The notes beneath the pieces are model-generated. The model saw only the letters and a list, made by a program, of their open reading frames with translations. It was not told where the DNA came from and searched no databases. 18,161 bases of DNA from JAVMKJ01 sp031732875 (GTDB taxonomy: Bacteria > Pseudomonadota > Gammaproteobacteria > Competibacterales > Competibacteraceae): NCBI GenBank assembly GCA_031732875.1, contig JAVMKL010000237.1, forward strand, positions 1-18,161. Reading direction: 5' to 3'. Positions 1 to 7,129 of the stretch are shown here, piece after piece. Each line of letters opens with the position of its first letter. The first letter of the stretch is position 1. The position numbers and the translations under genes are program-made.

Positions 1-2
1 TC

Positions 3-549
3 GCCTTTCAAATCGGCTGGTTCGCCTGCGTGCTGGGCGGGGCCTGGGGCTGGCCCTGGCTGGGCGTGGCGGTCACCGCCGCCGTGATGACCCTGCATCT
101 GCGCCGGGCGGCGCAACCGGGGGGCGGAAGCCGTGCTGATCGGGCTGAGCGGCCTGCTGGGATTCTTGGCCGATTCGCTGCTGACCGGCCTCGGCCTGTT
201 GCATTTTCCATCCGGGCAGTTCCACTCCCAGCTTGCCCCGTACTGGATGGTGGCCATGTGGATGCTCTTCGCCACCACGCTCAACGTCTCGTTGCGCTCG
301 CTGAAACCCCATCTGGAACTGGCGTCGCTGCTGGGGATGGTCGCGGGACCGCTGGCTTATTACGGGGGGGCGAAACTGGGCGGGGTGTCGTTCGGCGAAC
401 CGCTGGCCAGCCTGGCCGCGGTTTCAGGGGTGTGGACGCTGGCCATGCCGCTGCTGCTGATCATCGCCGGTCGCTGGAACGGGATGGCAGAAACAGCTCC
501 GACCAGTGCCGGACCTGGCATGTCCGACAAAGCAGGTAAGCCAGGGTGA
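3..549 (+). CDS. DUF2878 family membrane protein, 5'-partial, with a +1 frameshift
   Basis: The start codon lies upstream of the window. From position 3 the frame reads FQIGWFACVLGGAWGWPWLG, a typical DUF2878 N-terminus. At a run of six G (119-124) this frame is lost, and the rest of the protein (GLSGLLGFLADSLLTGLGLL onward) continues one base later to the TGA at 547-549. Reading five G instead of six joins the halves as QPG-AEAVLIGL, so one inserted G explains the break. The product is a small, very hydrophobic inner-membrane protein of unknown function with about four or five predicted membrane segments. From memory, DUF2878 genes often sit beside CFA-synthase-like methyltransferases, as here. 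The family call is from motif recognition. Whether this is a real pseudogene or a homopolymer sequencing error cannot be decided from sequence alone. The C-terminal 89 bp overlap the convergent DUF1475 gene. Confidence 0.72.
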
Positions 550-799
550 CCACGTTGCCGAGCAGGAACAGGGCAGCGATCCACGCCGCCGCCCGCCAGG
601 GGCTGGGTTCCACCAGAGCCAGCCAGACGGCGACGAACAACAGCCCAACACCGAGATCCAGCAGCGTGACCACACCCCAGGGATCGGCAACGACATGGCG
701 CAGACCGGCCAGGACATGGCTATGGCCGCTGGCGATGAGAATGGCGGTCACCAACAGGCCGAGCAGGATTCCGCAAATGATGACAGTGGCGCGCAGCAT
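461..799 (-). CDS. DUF1475 family small membrane protein
   Basis: A 112-residue protein with three likely membrane helices at roughly residues 3-22, 44-64 and 70-91. The central block DPWGVVTLLDLGVGLLF and the later LGNVVTLAYLL match the bacterial DUF1475 pattern: a DPWG-x-x-TL-x-D stretch, then a Trp-rich helix, then LGN with an aromatic. Function is unknown. The ATG at 799 is preceded by a good ribosome binding site (GGAGAG about 6 bases upstream), which supports this start. The neighbouring DUF1295 gene runs divergently, so the roughly 80 bp between them should hold both promoters. The 3' end overlaps the convergent DUF2878 gene by 89 bp, so the last 29 or so codons are read on both strands. 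The hydrophilic tail (LPSRSSDRR) is probably cytoplasmic and unconserved. Confidence 0.72.
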   Translation of the reverse strand: MLRATVIICGILLGLLVTAILIASGHSHVLAGLRHVVADPWGVVTLLDLGVGLLFVAVWLALVEPSPWRAAAWIAALFLLGNVVTLAYLLCRTCQVRHWSELFLPSRSSDRR

Positions 800-880
800 T
801 AAAGCTCTCCGGGCGAGGAATTCGCACTTCTCACCAGACCGCGTTCGCGCCGGGAAGTGCGTTCGTTTTATCGCTCGCCC

Positions 881-1672
881 ATGATCGGCTTCGGCTTCTT
901 TCTGGTCGGCTGGGCGGTGGCGGCGCTGCTGATGCTGTTGGCCTGGGTGGTGCAGTGGCGCACGAGGGACGCCGGTGTGGTGGATTTCACCTGGGCCGTC
1001 GGGCTGGGGCTGCTGGCGGTCGGCTACGCTCTGCTGGCCGATGGCGATTCGCTGCGGCGGGCTTTGGCAGCGGTCATGGCGGGCGGCTGGTCGTTTCGGC
1101 TGGCTGGCCACATCCTGCTCGACCGGCTGATCGGCAAGCCGGAGGACGGGCGTTATCAGCGGTTGCGCGCCCACTGGCGCGAGCACACCCAACTCAAATT
1201 CTTCGCTTTCTTCCAGGTGCAGGCGCTGTTGACGGCCGTGTTCGCCATACCATTTCTCATCGTCACGCTGACCCCCGAGCGACCACCGCTGTTAGCACTC
1301 GTCGCCGCCATCTCAATCTGGTTCCTGGCGGTGGGCGGCGAGGCGCTGGCCGATCGACAACTCGCCGCCTGGCGGGCCGATCCGGCCAACCGGGGCCGGA
1401 CCTGCCGGGCCGGACTGTGGCGCTATTCCCGCCATCCCAACTATTTCTGCGAGTGGTTGCACTGGTGGAGCTACCTGCTGCTGGCCTGGGGGTCGCCGGC
1501 GTGGTGGCTGACCCTGCTCGGTCCGGCGCTGATGCTGTACACCCTGATCAAGGTTACCGGCATTCCTTACACCGAACGGCAGGCGCTGGCCAGTCGCGGC
1601 GACGATTACCGCGCCTATCAGCGCGCGACCAGCGCGTTCGTGCCGTGGTTCCCGAAAAAGGAGGCGTCCTGA
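881..1672 (+). CDS. DUF1295 / steroid 5-alpha-reductase-like membrane enzyme
   Basis: A 263-residue polytopic membrane protein. The C-terminal signature G-L-W-R-Y-S-R-H-P-N-Y-F-C-E-W (about residues 178-192) is the hallmark of the DUF1295 / 3-oxo-5-alpha-steroid 4-dehydrogenase / ICMT-like superfamily, whose reductase members use NADPH at this site. Helices are seen near residues 5-25, 36-53, 108-130, 137-153 and 195-225. The substrate is unknown; an acyl chain is plausible because the next gene is a CFA-synthase-like methyltransferase. The two genes overlap by one base (TGATG at 1670-1674), so they are translationally coupled. The ATG at 881 is chosen because it begins a hydrophobic N-terminus. 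It lacks an obvious ribosome binding site, and an in-frame GTG at 857 is an alternative adding eight residues. Confidence 0.85.
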   Translation: MIGFGFFLVGWAVAALLMLLAWVVQWRTRDAGVVDFTWAVGLGLLAVGYALLADGDSLRRALAAVMAGGWSFRLAGHILLDRLIGKPEDGRYQRLRAHWREHTQLKFFAFFQVQALLTAVFAIPFLIVTLTPERPPLLALVAAISIWFLAVGGEALADRQLAAWRADPANRGRTCRAGLWRYSRHPNYFCEWLHWWSYLLLAWGSPAWWLTLLGPALMLYTLIKVTGIPYTERQALASRGDDYRAYQRATSAFVPWFPKKEAS

Positions 1673-2709
1673 TGCTGAAAACCGCCATCGAACTCATGGA
1701 GCGGGGCTATGTGCCCGACTGGCTGACCCGGATCGGCATCCGCCGCCTGCTGGGCGAGCGGCTGCGCACCGAAGATGTCGGCGACGACCGGGCGCGCGAG
1801 GCGGCACTGGCGCGGCTGATCGCCGAATTGCGCGACGGTCCCATCGCCCTGCACGCTGGAGCAGCCAACGCGCAGCATTACGAAGTGCCGGCCGATTTCT
1901 TTCGGAGGGCGCTGGGGCCGCGGCTCAAGTACAGCTCCTGCTGGTGGCCGGATGAAGTGAAGGATCTGGAGACCGCCGAGGCCGCCATGCTCGCCCTGAC
2001 CTGCGAGCGTGCGGAACTGGGCTTCGATCAGGACATTCTGGAGCTGGGCTGCGGCTGGGGGCCGCTGACGCTGTGGATGGCCGAGTTTTACCCCGACTCG
2101 CGGATCGTGGCGGTTTCCAACTCCAGCTCGCAGCGGGAATTTATTGAGGAACAGTGCCGGGCGCGCGCGCTGCCTAACGTCCGGGTCATCACGGCCGACA
2201 TGAACGATTTCCACACCGACCGCCGCTTCGACCGGGTGGTATCGGTGGAGATGTTCGAGCACATGCGCAACTATCGGGAACTGATGGGGCGGATTCATGC
2301 CTGGTTGAAACCTGGCGGCAAGCTGTTCGTCCACATCTTCACCTACCGCCGGTTGGCCTATCCGTTCGAGACCGAGGGCGAGGACAACTGGATGGGACGG
2401 TATTTCTTCACCGGTGGGCTGATGCCTTCGCGCGATCTGTTGCCGCGCTTCCAGGGCGATCTGCGACTGGAGGAGCAATGGCACTTCAACGGTCGCCACT
2501 ACCAACGCACTTTGGAAGCCTGGCTGGCCAACCAGGACCGGCATCGGAAGGAAATTCTGGCGTTGTTCCGGGCGACCTACGGTCCCGAGCAGGCCGAACG
2601 CTGGTTCCAGCGCTGGCGGGTGTTCTTCATGGCCTGCGCCGAACTGTTCGGCTATCGAAACGGCGAGGAATGGGGCGTGTCGCACTACCGGTTCGGCAAA
2701 CCGGCATGA
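1672..2709 (+). CDS. CFA-synthase-superfamily SAM methyltransferase, coclaurine N-methyltransferase-like clade
   Basis: A 345-residue soluble or membrane-associated SAM-dependent methyltransferase. SAM motif I is ELGCGWG (124-130). The superfamily acidic motif MFEH has E196, followed by H221 and Y277 at positions that match bicarbonate-site residues of E. coli Cfa. The E. coli YSCAYW block, which holds the active-site Cys139, is YSSCWW here, so the Cys is shifted by one residue. The E. coli HTIG stretch is HIFT. The blocks YSSC, SQREFIEE, MFEHM-x-NY and the C-terminal FGYRNGEEW-x-x-SH recall plant coclaurine N-methyltransferase much more than E. coli Cfa. Automatic pipelines would call it cyclopropane-fatty-acyl-phospholipid synthase. 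I infer a methyl transfer to an unsaturated acyl chain, not necessarily forming a ring. Ribosome binding site AAGGAG is about 8 bases upstream. It is coupled to the DUF1295 gene. Confidence 0.85.
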   Translation: MLKTAIELMERGYVPDWLTRIGIRRLLGERLRTEDVGDDRAREAALARLIAELRDGPIALHAGAANAQHYEVPADFFRRALGPRLKYSSCWWPDEVKDLETAEAAMLALTCERAELGFDQDILELGCGWGPLTLWMAEFYPDSRIVAVSNSSSQREFIEEQCRARALPNVRVITADMNDFHTDRRFDRVVSVEMFEHMRNYRELMGRIHAWLKPGGKLFVHIFTYRRLAYPFETEGEDNWMGRYFFTGGLMPSRDLLPRFQGDLRLEEQWHFNGRHYQRTLEAWLANQDRHRKEILALFRATYGPEQAERWFQRWRVFFMACAELFGYRNGEEWGVSHYRFGKPA

Positions 2710-2794
2710 ATCGCTCCTCCGCCGTGCTCCGGCATCCTCGTTTCGCGCTCCCTACAATGGGTGAGGCCAGCTTCGATGCCCTTCCAAATCCCGG

Positions 2795-3361
2795 TCAGGG
2801 CCGTCTGAACGGCAGCATTCGGTTCAGGAAGCCGTCCCGGTCGAACCGGTGGTGCTTGATGCCGAGACCGACGTGCCAGGCGATGAGGACCACCGCGGCG
2901 TAGCCGGTGACGATGTGGACGACCAGCGCCGGCGTTGCCAGCCATTCCTGTTTGCCGATAGGGTTCGGCAGGTCGAAGACGCCGAACAGCTTGATTCCGA
3001 AGTTGCCCGCCATGACGAACAGATAGCCGCTGAGCGGCAGCAGGAACATGCAGCCGTACAACCGCGTTTCGTTCCAGTGGGAGATGGCGCGCTCGGCCGG
3101 CGACAGGGTCGGCGCCCAGTCGGGCAACGGCGTGGTCTTGCGCCAAAGGACTCGCGCCAGCGCCAGGAGCAGTAGCGTCAGGCCGATGGACTTATGCCAG
3201 TTGTAGTAATCGCCCTGGGTCAGGCCGAACAGCGTTTTGTCCCGCGCGAGATTCGTCATGATATTCGCGCTGACGTACTGCCAGGCAAACAGGAGAAAGA
3301 CCGCCCAGTGCAGGAAGCGGGTCACCAGGCCGTAATGAGTGGCGGAGTTCTTGAGTGGCAC
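2795..3361 (-). CDS. Cytochrome b561 family protein
   Basis: A 188-residue inner-membrane di-heme cytochrome with four membrane helices. Candidate heme ligands lie where the family has them: H18 (RFLHW), H56 (NWHKSIG), H149 (VVHIVTGY) and H163 (AWHVGLG). E. coli CybB (YodB) type proteins of this length act as quinone:superoxide oxidoreductases or electron carriers; the partner here is unknown. The GTG at 3361 is chosen because GGGAG sits nine bases upstream (3372-3376) and the protein then begins, as family members do, just before the first heme histidine. A longer frame from a TTG at 3403 has no such support. It lies 96 bp downstream of smr in the same direction and could be co-transcribed. 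It converges on the methyltransferase gene with 85 bp between them and no clear terminator hairpin. Confidence 0.87.
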   Translation of the reverse strand: MPLKNSATHYGLVTRFLHWAVFLLFAWQYVSANIMTNLARDKTLFGLTQGDYYNWHKSIGLTLLLLALARVLWRKTTPLPDWAPTLSPAERAISHWNETRLYGCMFLLPLSGYLFVMAGNFGIKLFGVFDLPNPIGKQEWLATPALVVHIVTGYAAVVLIAWHVGLGIKHHRFDRDGFLNRMLPFRRP

Positions 3362-3457
3362 GACGGACTGCTCCCATCGGTGGATCGAGCGACTGATTGA
3401 CAAGATAGCGGTTTTTACAGCCTTTGAAAGCGGGCGACAGGCATGGCGAGTCCGCCA

Positions 3458-4000
3458 TCAGGATTTGCGCAGCAGCACGTAGATCGCCCCGGTCCCGCCG
3501 TCCATCGGCCGGGCCGAGCAGAACGCCAACACCTCGTCGCGCTGTCGCAACCAGTGGTTGATCTTCTGTTTCAGCACCGGTCCCCGGTGGTGGGAACGCT
3601 TGCCCTTGCCGTGGATGATCCGCACGCAGCCCAGACTGTCGCGGCGGGCGTACTGGAGGAAAGCCGCCAGCGCGTCCCTGGCGGTGGCGACCGTCATGCC
3701 GTGCAGGTCCAGCGCCGCCCCAACCTGGAACTGCCCGCGCCGCAGCTTGCGCAGTATCGCCTGCTGCACCCCGTCGCGGCGATAGTACAATTCCTCGCCG
3801 GTATCCAGTTCCGCCGGCTCGAAATAGTCGGAGACCATGTCGGCCAGCACCTGCCGCTCGTCGGCCAGGGTGAAGCGGGGAATCGGGGCCGGATGCGTTG
3901 CGATCGGGTCGACCCGATCGCAACGCATCGGCTTCACCGGGCCGACGGTCTGACGGAACAATTCCCGATCCCGCGGATCGAGCGCGAATGGCTTGGTCAT
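3458..4000 (-). CDS. Smr-domain protein (SmrA/SmrB-like endonuclease)
   Basis: A 180-residue protein with the standard proteobacterial SmrA/SmrB architecture. A variable N-terminal region is followed by LRRGQF (86-91) and a C-terminal Smr domain with LDLHGMT (97-103), the catalytic-loop HGKG (130-133) and GGTGAIYVLLR (168-178). SmrB was shown in E. coli to cleave mRNA at collided ribosomes; SmrA-type members have been called DNA nickases. Motifs alone do not separate the two, so no symbol is given. The ATG at 4000 gives the usual length; the open frame continues upstream into low-quality Arg-rich sequence that overlaps pyrF. Codons for residues 24-37 (PMRCDRVDPIATHP) consist of a perfect 38-bp palindrome, described separately. 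That segment lies in a poorly conserved linker, so the protein should tolerate it. Confidence 0.86.
   Translation of the reverse strand: MTKPFALDPRDRELFRQTVGPVKPMRCDRVDPIATHPAPIPRFTLADERQVLADMVSDYFEPAELDTGEELYYRRDGVQQAILRKLRRGQFQVGAALDLHGMTVATARDALAAFLQYARRDSLGCVRIIHGKGKRSHHRGPVLKQKINHWLRQRDEVLAFCSARPMDGGTGAIYVLLRKS
3892..3929. repeat. Perfect 38-bp palindrome inside smr
   Basis: The half-site GATGCGTTGCGATCGGGTC (3892-3910) is followed immediately by its exact reverse complement (3911-3929), with no loop and no mismatch. The next bases outward do not pair (G3891 and G3930). It contains two CGATCG cores and a central GTCGAC. It sits in frame within smr. No second copy was seen in the window. 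Confidence 0.95.
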
Positions 4001-4094
4001 GGGCGCCTCGTCGAAGGCGGCAAGGGGCGTCCGGCCGGGATGGCGAACGACCGTCGTTGATTTGCGTCGGCGCCGACCAGGGAATCGAGCGGAA

Positions 4095-4802
4095 TTACAA
4101 CGCGGACGCGATTTCTTCCTGCAAGGCCTTGACGACGGCCACCGGGTCTTTCGCGTTGCGGATGGGGCGACCCACCACCACATGATCGGCGCCGTTGCGA
4201 ATGGCGTCATGAGCCGACGCAATGCGTTTCTGGTCGTCGTCCTTTATGACATCGTTCGTGCCCGGCCGGATGCCGGGGGTTACAATCAAAAATTTATCGC
4301 CCAGGCTTTCTCTCAACCGCGGCACTTCCAGGCCGGAAGAGACGATGCCATCGCAACCAAGATCCAGGGCTTTTCGAGCGCGATGGTAAACCAGTTGTTC
4401 GATGGTTCCAGTCAATCCCATCTCCCGCATGTCGGATTCGTCGAAACTGGTGAGCACGGTGACGGCCAGGATCTTGGCGCCGTTCCGTTCCTGGACGGCG
4501 GCGCGCAGGATCGGATCGTTGCCGTGCACGGTCATGAAAGTGGCCCCCCGGTTTTTCAGTTCGCGAACCGCCAGCGCCACGGTTTCCGGGATGTCGAACA
4601 ATTTCAAATCGAGCATGACCTTGTGGCCACGCGCCAAAATCAGGTCGACGACCGGGAAACCGCCGGCCAAAAACAGTTGCAGGCCGACTTTATAAAAACG
4701 CACGTGATCGCCCAAGCGATCCAGCCAGCGTTCGGCTTCCGCTTTCGAAGCGACGTCCAATGCAAAAATAATACGCTCGTTCAATGGAATGTTTTTTACC
4801 AT
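4095..4802 (-). CDS. pyrF: Orotidine 5'-phosphate decarboxylase
   Basis: A 235-residue cytosolic enzyme of the last step of de novo pyrimidine synthesis, OMP to UMP plus CO2. The catalytic array is intact: D16 in FALDV, K38 in YKVG, and the D-x-K-x-x-D signature DLKLFDIP with D65, K67 and D70. It also has PGIRP (176-180) and the phosphate-binding GRPI (211-214) near the end. Length is normal for bacterial PyrF (about 230-245). The start MVKNIPLNERI at 4802 places the first beta strand correctly. An ATG at 4820 would add six residues (MLRTSI), and longer in-frame starts add unconserved sequence. It is divergent from surE across about 205 bp, which should carry both promoters. Smr follows it in the same direction, with the two genes 94 bp apart. 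Confidence 0.95.
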   Translation of the reverse strand: MVKNIPLNERIIFALDVASKAEAERWLDRLGDHVRFYKVGLQLFLAGGFPVVDLILARGHKVMLDLKLFDIPETVALAVRELKNRGATFMTVHGNDPILRAAVQERNGAKILAVTVLTSFDESDMREMGLTGTIEQLVYHRARKALDLGCDGIVSSGLEVPRLRESLGDKFLIVTPGIRPGTNDVIKDDDQKRIASAHDAIRNGADHVVVGRPIRNAKDPVAVVKALQEEIASAL

Positions 4803-5007
4803 AATCGATGTTCTCAGCATGGTGGCGCAAACGGCGGAGGTTCGATCGCTCGCCTTCGGTAAGCTGCGTGTCATGTCGATAGGGTAATCTTTGCCGGCGA
4901 CCGGGCGCAATGCGTTGGAGGCTGTCGAAATCACCGAGCTGCCTCGCGCGCCGCGCCGGCGATCTCGTGAGGGAATTCAATCAACGAACAAAAGGATAGG
5001 TGGCTTC

Positions 5008-5760
5008 ATGCATATCTTGGTCAGCAACGACGACGGTTATCTGGCGCCGGGCCTGCTCCGCCTGGTCGCCGCGCTGAGGGAACTGGCGCAGGTCACGGTG
5101 GTCGCGCCCGACCGCGACCGCAGCGGCGCCAGCAACTCGCTGAGCCTCAAAAACCCCCTCTACGTCACCCGCCACGACAACGGCTTCTACAGCGTCGAGG
5201 GTACCCCCACCGATTGCGTCCACGTCGCCATCACCGGCCTGTTGGAGCAGGAGCCGGACATGGTGGTGTCCGGGATCAACAGCGGTCCCAATCTGGGCGA
5301 CGACGTGATCTATTCCGGCACGGTGGCAGCGGCGATGGAGGGCCGTTTCCTGGGTCTGCCGGCGATCGCGATCTCGCAGGCCTCGCTCCGCCCCGAACAC
5401 TTGGACACCGCCGCTCGGGCGGCGGTGTGGCTGGTGCGCCGGCTGCGGGAACGGCCGCTGCCGCCCGATACCATCCTCAACGTCAACGTCCCCGACGTGC
5501 CTTGGGAACAATTGACCGGCTTCCAGGCCACCCGGCTGGGTCATCGCCACAAGTCCGCCCCGGTCATCAAAAGTACCGACCCGCGCGGTCGGCCGATCTA
5601 CTGGGTCGGTCCGGCCGGTCCCGAACAGGATGCCGGTCCCGGCACCGATTTCCACGCCGTGCGCGCCGGTCAGATCTCCATCACTCCCCTGCAAGTAGAC
5701 CTGACCCGTCACGGCGTGCTGGATTCGCTGGCGGCATGGTTGAGTAACCAGTGCATATAA
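5008..5760 (+). CDS. surE: 5'/3'-nucleotidase SurE
   Basis: A 250-residue metal-dependent survival protein nucleotidase that dephosphorylates nucleoside monophosphates and can act as an exopolyphosphatase. Metal ligands are visible: D8 and D9 in SNDDG, S39 in RSGASNSLSL, and N91 in SGINSGPNLGDDV. The signature VEGTPTDCV lies at 63-71. Length and motif order are those of E. coli SurE. The ATG at 5008 is supported by AAGGA at 4992-4996 and by the canonical MHILVSNDDG N-terminus. In E. coli surE overlaps pcm, followed by nlpD and rpoS; here rpoS follows after 276 bp with neither gene between. Link to stationary-phase physiology is by family and context. Confidence 0.96.
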   Translation: MHILVSNDDGYLAPGLLRLVAALRELAQVTVVAPDRDRSGASNSLSLKNPLYVTRHDNGFYSVEGTPTDCVHVAITGLLEQEPDMVVSGINSGPNLGDDVIYSGTVAAAMEGRFLGLPAIAISQASLRPEHLDTAARAAVWLVRRLRERPLPPDTILNVNVPDVPWEQLTGFQATRLGHRHKSAPVIKSTDPRGRPIYWVGPAGPEQDAGPGTDFHAVRAGQISITPLQVDLTRHGVLDSLAAWLSNQCI

Positions 5761-6036
5761 GTCCATGAAAATTTAATTATTCTGTATTCTGAAACATACA
5801 ATCCACCTGTAGACTCACATGCCATATAGAGCTTATCATGACTAAATTGCTTGAAATCAGGAGCAGGGACGGGATTGCTCCGACATCGCAAGCGCGGGCG
5901 GGAGCCGGTTACTTCGTCGAGGCGAAATCTAGGCTGACGCCTTCAACAAAAAATCAATAATCAAGACACGGCCAGCATTGGCCTGATGTCCACATGCAGA
6001 TCCACCAAGACTGAAGAAAGGGTGAGGAGGTTCTTG
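5761..6036 (+). promoter_or_regulatory. surE-rpoS intergenic region / probable rpoS leader
   Basis: This 276-bp AT-richer stretch stands where many relatives have pcm and nlpD, whose coding region holds the main rpoS promoter in E. coli. With nlpD absent, the rpoS promoter and the regulatory 5' leader must lie here or in surE. I could not identify a convincing -35/-10 pair. The region ends with a strong Shine-Dalgarno sequence, GAGGAGG (6024-6030), six bases before the rpoS ATG. A 40-codon open frame (5838-5960) lies inside but has no ribosome binding site. Confidence 0.4.
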
Positions 6037-7053
6037 ATGTCCCGACGGATCAACGCCTGTCTGGAAGCAGTCGTGTGCGACGACGAACTGACCATGGATG
6101 ATCCCCTGCTGGACGAGGACAAGTTGGAAGACACCGAGGATGAGGTGATCGCAGAGGAGGAAGAACTGGAAGCGGTGGAAGCCCCTTGGTCGGTACCGGC
6201 GGCAACCGGCCGGGAATTCACCCAGGAAGAGCTGGACGCCACCCGCATGTACCTGAGCGAGATCGGGTTCTCCCCTCTGTTGACGGCTCAGGAGGAAGTC
6301 TACTTCGCCCGCCGGGTGTTGCAGGGTGACACCAGTGCCCGCAACCGTATGGTCGAGAGCAACCTGCGCCTGGTGGTGAAGATCGCCCGCCGTTACATGA
6401 ATCGGGGCCTCACCCTGCTCGATCTGATCGAGGAAGGCAATCTGGGCCTGATCCATGCCGTCGAAAAATTCGATCCCGAGCGCGGCTTCCGATTTTCGAC
6501 CTACGCGACCTGGTGGATCCGCCAGACCATCGAGCGGGCGCTGATGAACCAGACTCGCACCATTCGGCTGCCGATCCATATCATTAAGGAAATCAACGGT
6601 TATCTGCGGACCGCCCGGCAACTGGCGCAGACGCTCGACCACGAACCCAGCGCCGATGACGTCGCCCAGGCCATGGGCAAGTCGGTCAACGAGGTCAAGC
6701 GGATGTTGCAGCTCAACGAACGGGTAACCTCGGTGGATACGCCGATCGGCAAGGACGAGGATCGTTCGCTGCTGGACGCCATTCCCGACGATAACAACGC
6801 CGATCCATCGCAACTGCTCCAGGACTCCGATCTCAACGAGAAGCTGGATCTGTGGCTCGACCAGTTGAACGACAAGCAGCGGACCGTGGTGAAACGGCGG
6901 TTCGGGCTCGGCGGTCAGGAAAAGGCCACGCTCGAACAAGTCGGCAACGAAATCGGCGTGACCCGCGAGCGGGTGCGGCAGATTCAGATCGACGCCCTGC
7001 GCCGGCTGCGCAAGATTCTGGAAAACGAAGGGTTTTCCCAGGATTTTCTGTAA
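6037..7053 (+). CDS. rpoS: RNA polymerase sigma factor RpoS (sigma 38)
   Basis: A 338-residue sigma-70 family factor for stationary phase and general stress. After an acidic N-terminus (about residues 15-48, rich in Asp and Glu) come region 1.2 (TRMYLSEIGFSPLLTAQEE, 69-87) and region 2 (NLRLVVKIARRYMNRG, then DLIEEGNLGLIHAVEKFD and STYATWWIRQTIERA). Region 3 contains TRTIRLPIHIIKEINGYLR. Region 4.2 is the helix-turn-helix LEQVGNEIGVTRERVRQIQI. K184 in HIIKE matches K173 of E. coli RpoS, needed for RssB/ClpXP recognition, so regulated proteolysis is plausible. The ATG at 6037 is chosen for GAGGAGG at 6024-6030; an in-frame ATG at 5986 lacks one. The DNA-binding and core-binding regions resemble RpoS rather than RpoD, which has a much larger region 1.1. 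Convergent with the next gene. Confidence 0.95.
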   Translation: MSRRINACLEAVVCDDELTMDDPLLDEDKLEDTEDEVIAEEEELEAVEAPWSVPAATGREFTQEELDATRMYLSEIGFSPLLTAQEEVYFARRVLQGDTSARNRMVESNLRLVVKIARRYMNRGLTLLDLIEEGNLGLIHAVEKFDPERGFRFSTYATWWIRQTIERALMNQTRTIRLPIHIIKEINGYLRTARQLAQTLDHEPSADDVAQAMGKSVNEVKRMLQLNERVTSVDTPIGKDEDRSLLDAIPDDNNADPSQLLQDSDLNEKLDLWLDQLNDKQRTVVKRRFGLGGQEKATLEQVGNEIGVTRERVRQIQIDALRRLRKILENEGFSQDFL

Positions 7054-7059
7054 CCGGCG

Positions 7060-7088
7060 GCCCGGCGCTCGCTCTCTTCGCTCCGGGC
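7060..7088. terminator. Possible terminator stem-loop between rpoS and the convergent gene
   Basis: GCCCGG (7060-7065) pairs perfectly with CCGGGC (7083-7088) across a 17-nt loop, in the 76 bp between the two convergent stop codons. Only TTT follows on the plus strand, and no U-tract is present on the minus side, so an intrinsic terminator is only weakly supported. Confidence 0.3.
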
Positions 7089-7129
7089 TTTGCGTGCTCG
7101 TCGAAGTCTTGCGGGGGAGGGGACGAGCG

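Noticed and set aside
1618..2685. Long antisense open frame (355 codons) across the methyltransferase gene
   Set aside because: It is a by-product of high GC content. The plus-strand frame carries clear methyltransferase motifs and a good ribosome site; the antisense product matches nothing recognisable.
3362..3403. N-terminal extension of cytochrome b561 from a TTG at 3403
   Set aside because: The GTG at 3361 has a good Shine-Dalgarno sequence and gives the family N-terminus; the extra residues are unconserved.
5838..5960. 40-codon frame between surE and rpoS (starts MTKLLEIRSR)
   Set aside because: No ribosome binding site, no recognisable motif and no hydrophobic pattern; kept only as a remark on the spacer.
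5929..6939. Antisense frame of 336 codons across rpoS
   Set aside because: Its sequence is a compositional mirror of the RpoS codons; it has no start signal or family resemblance.
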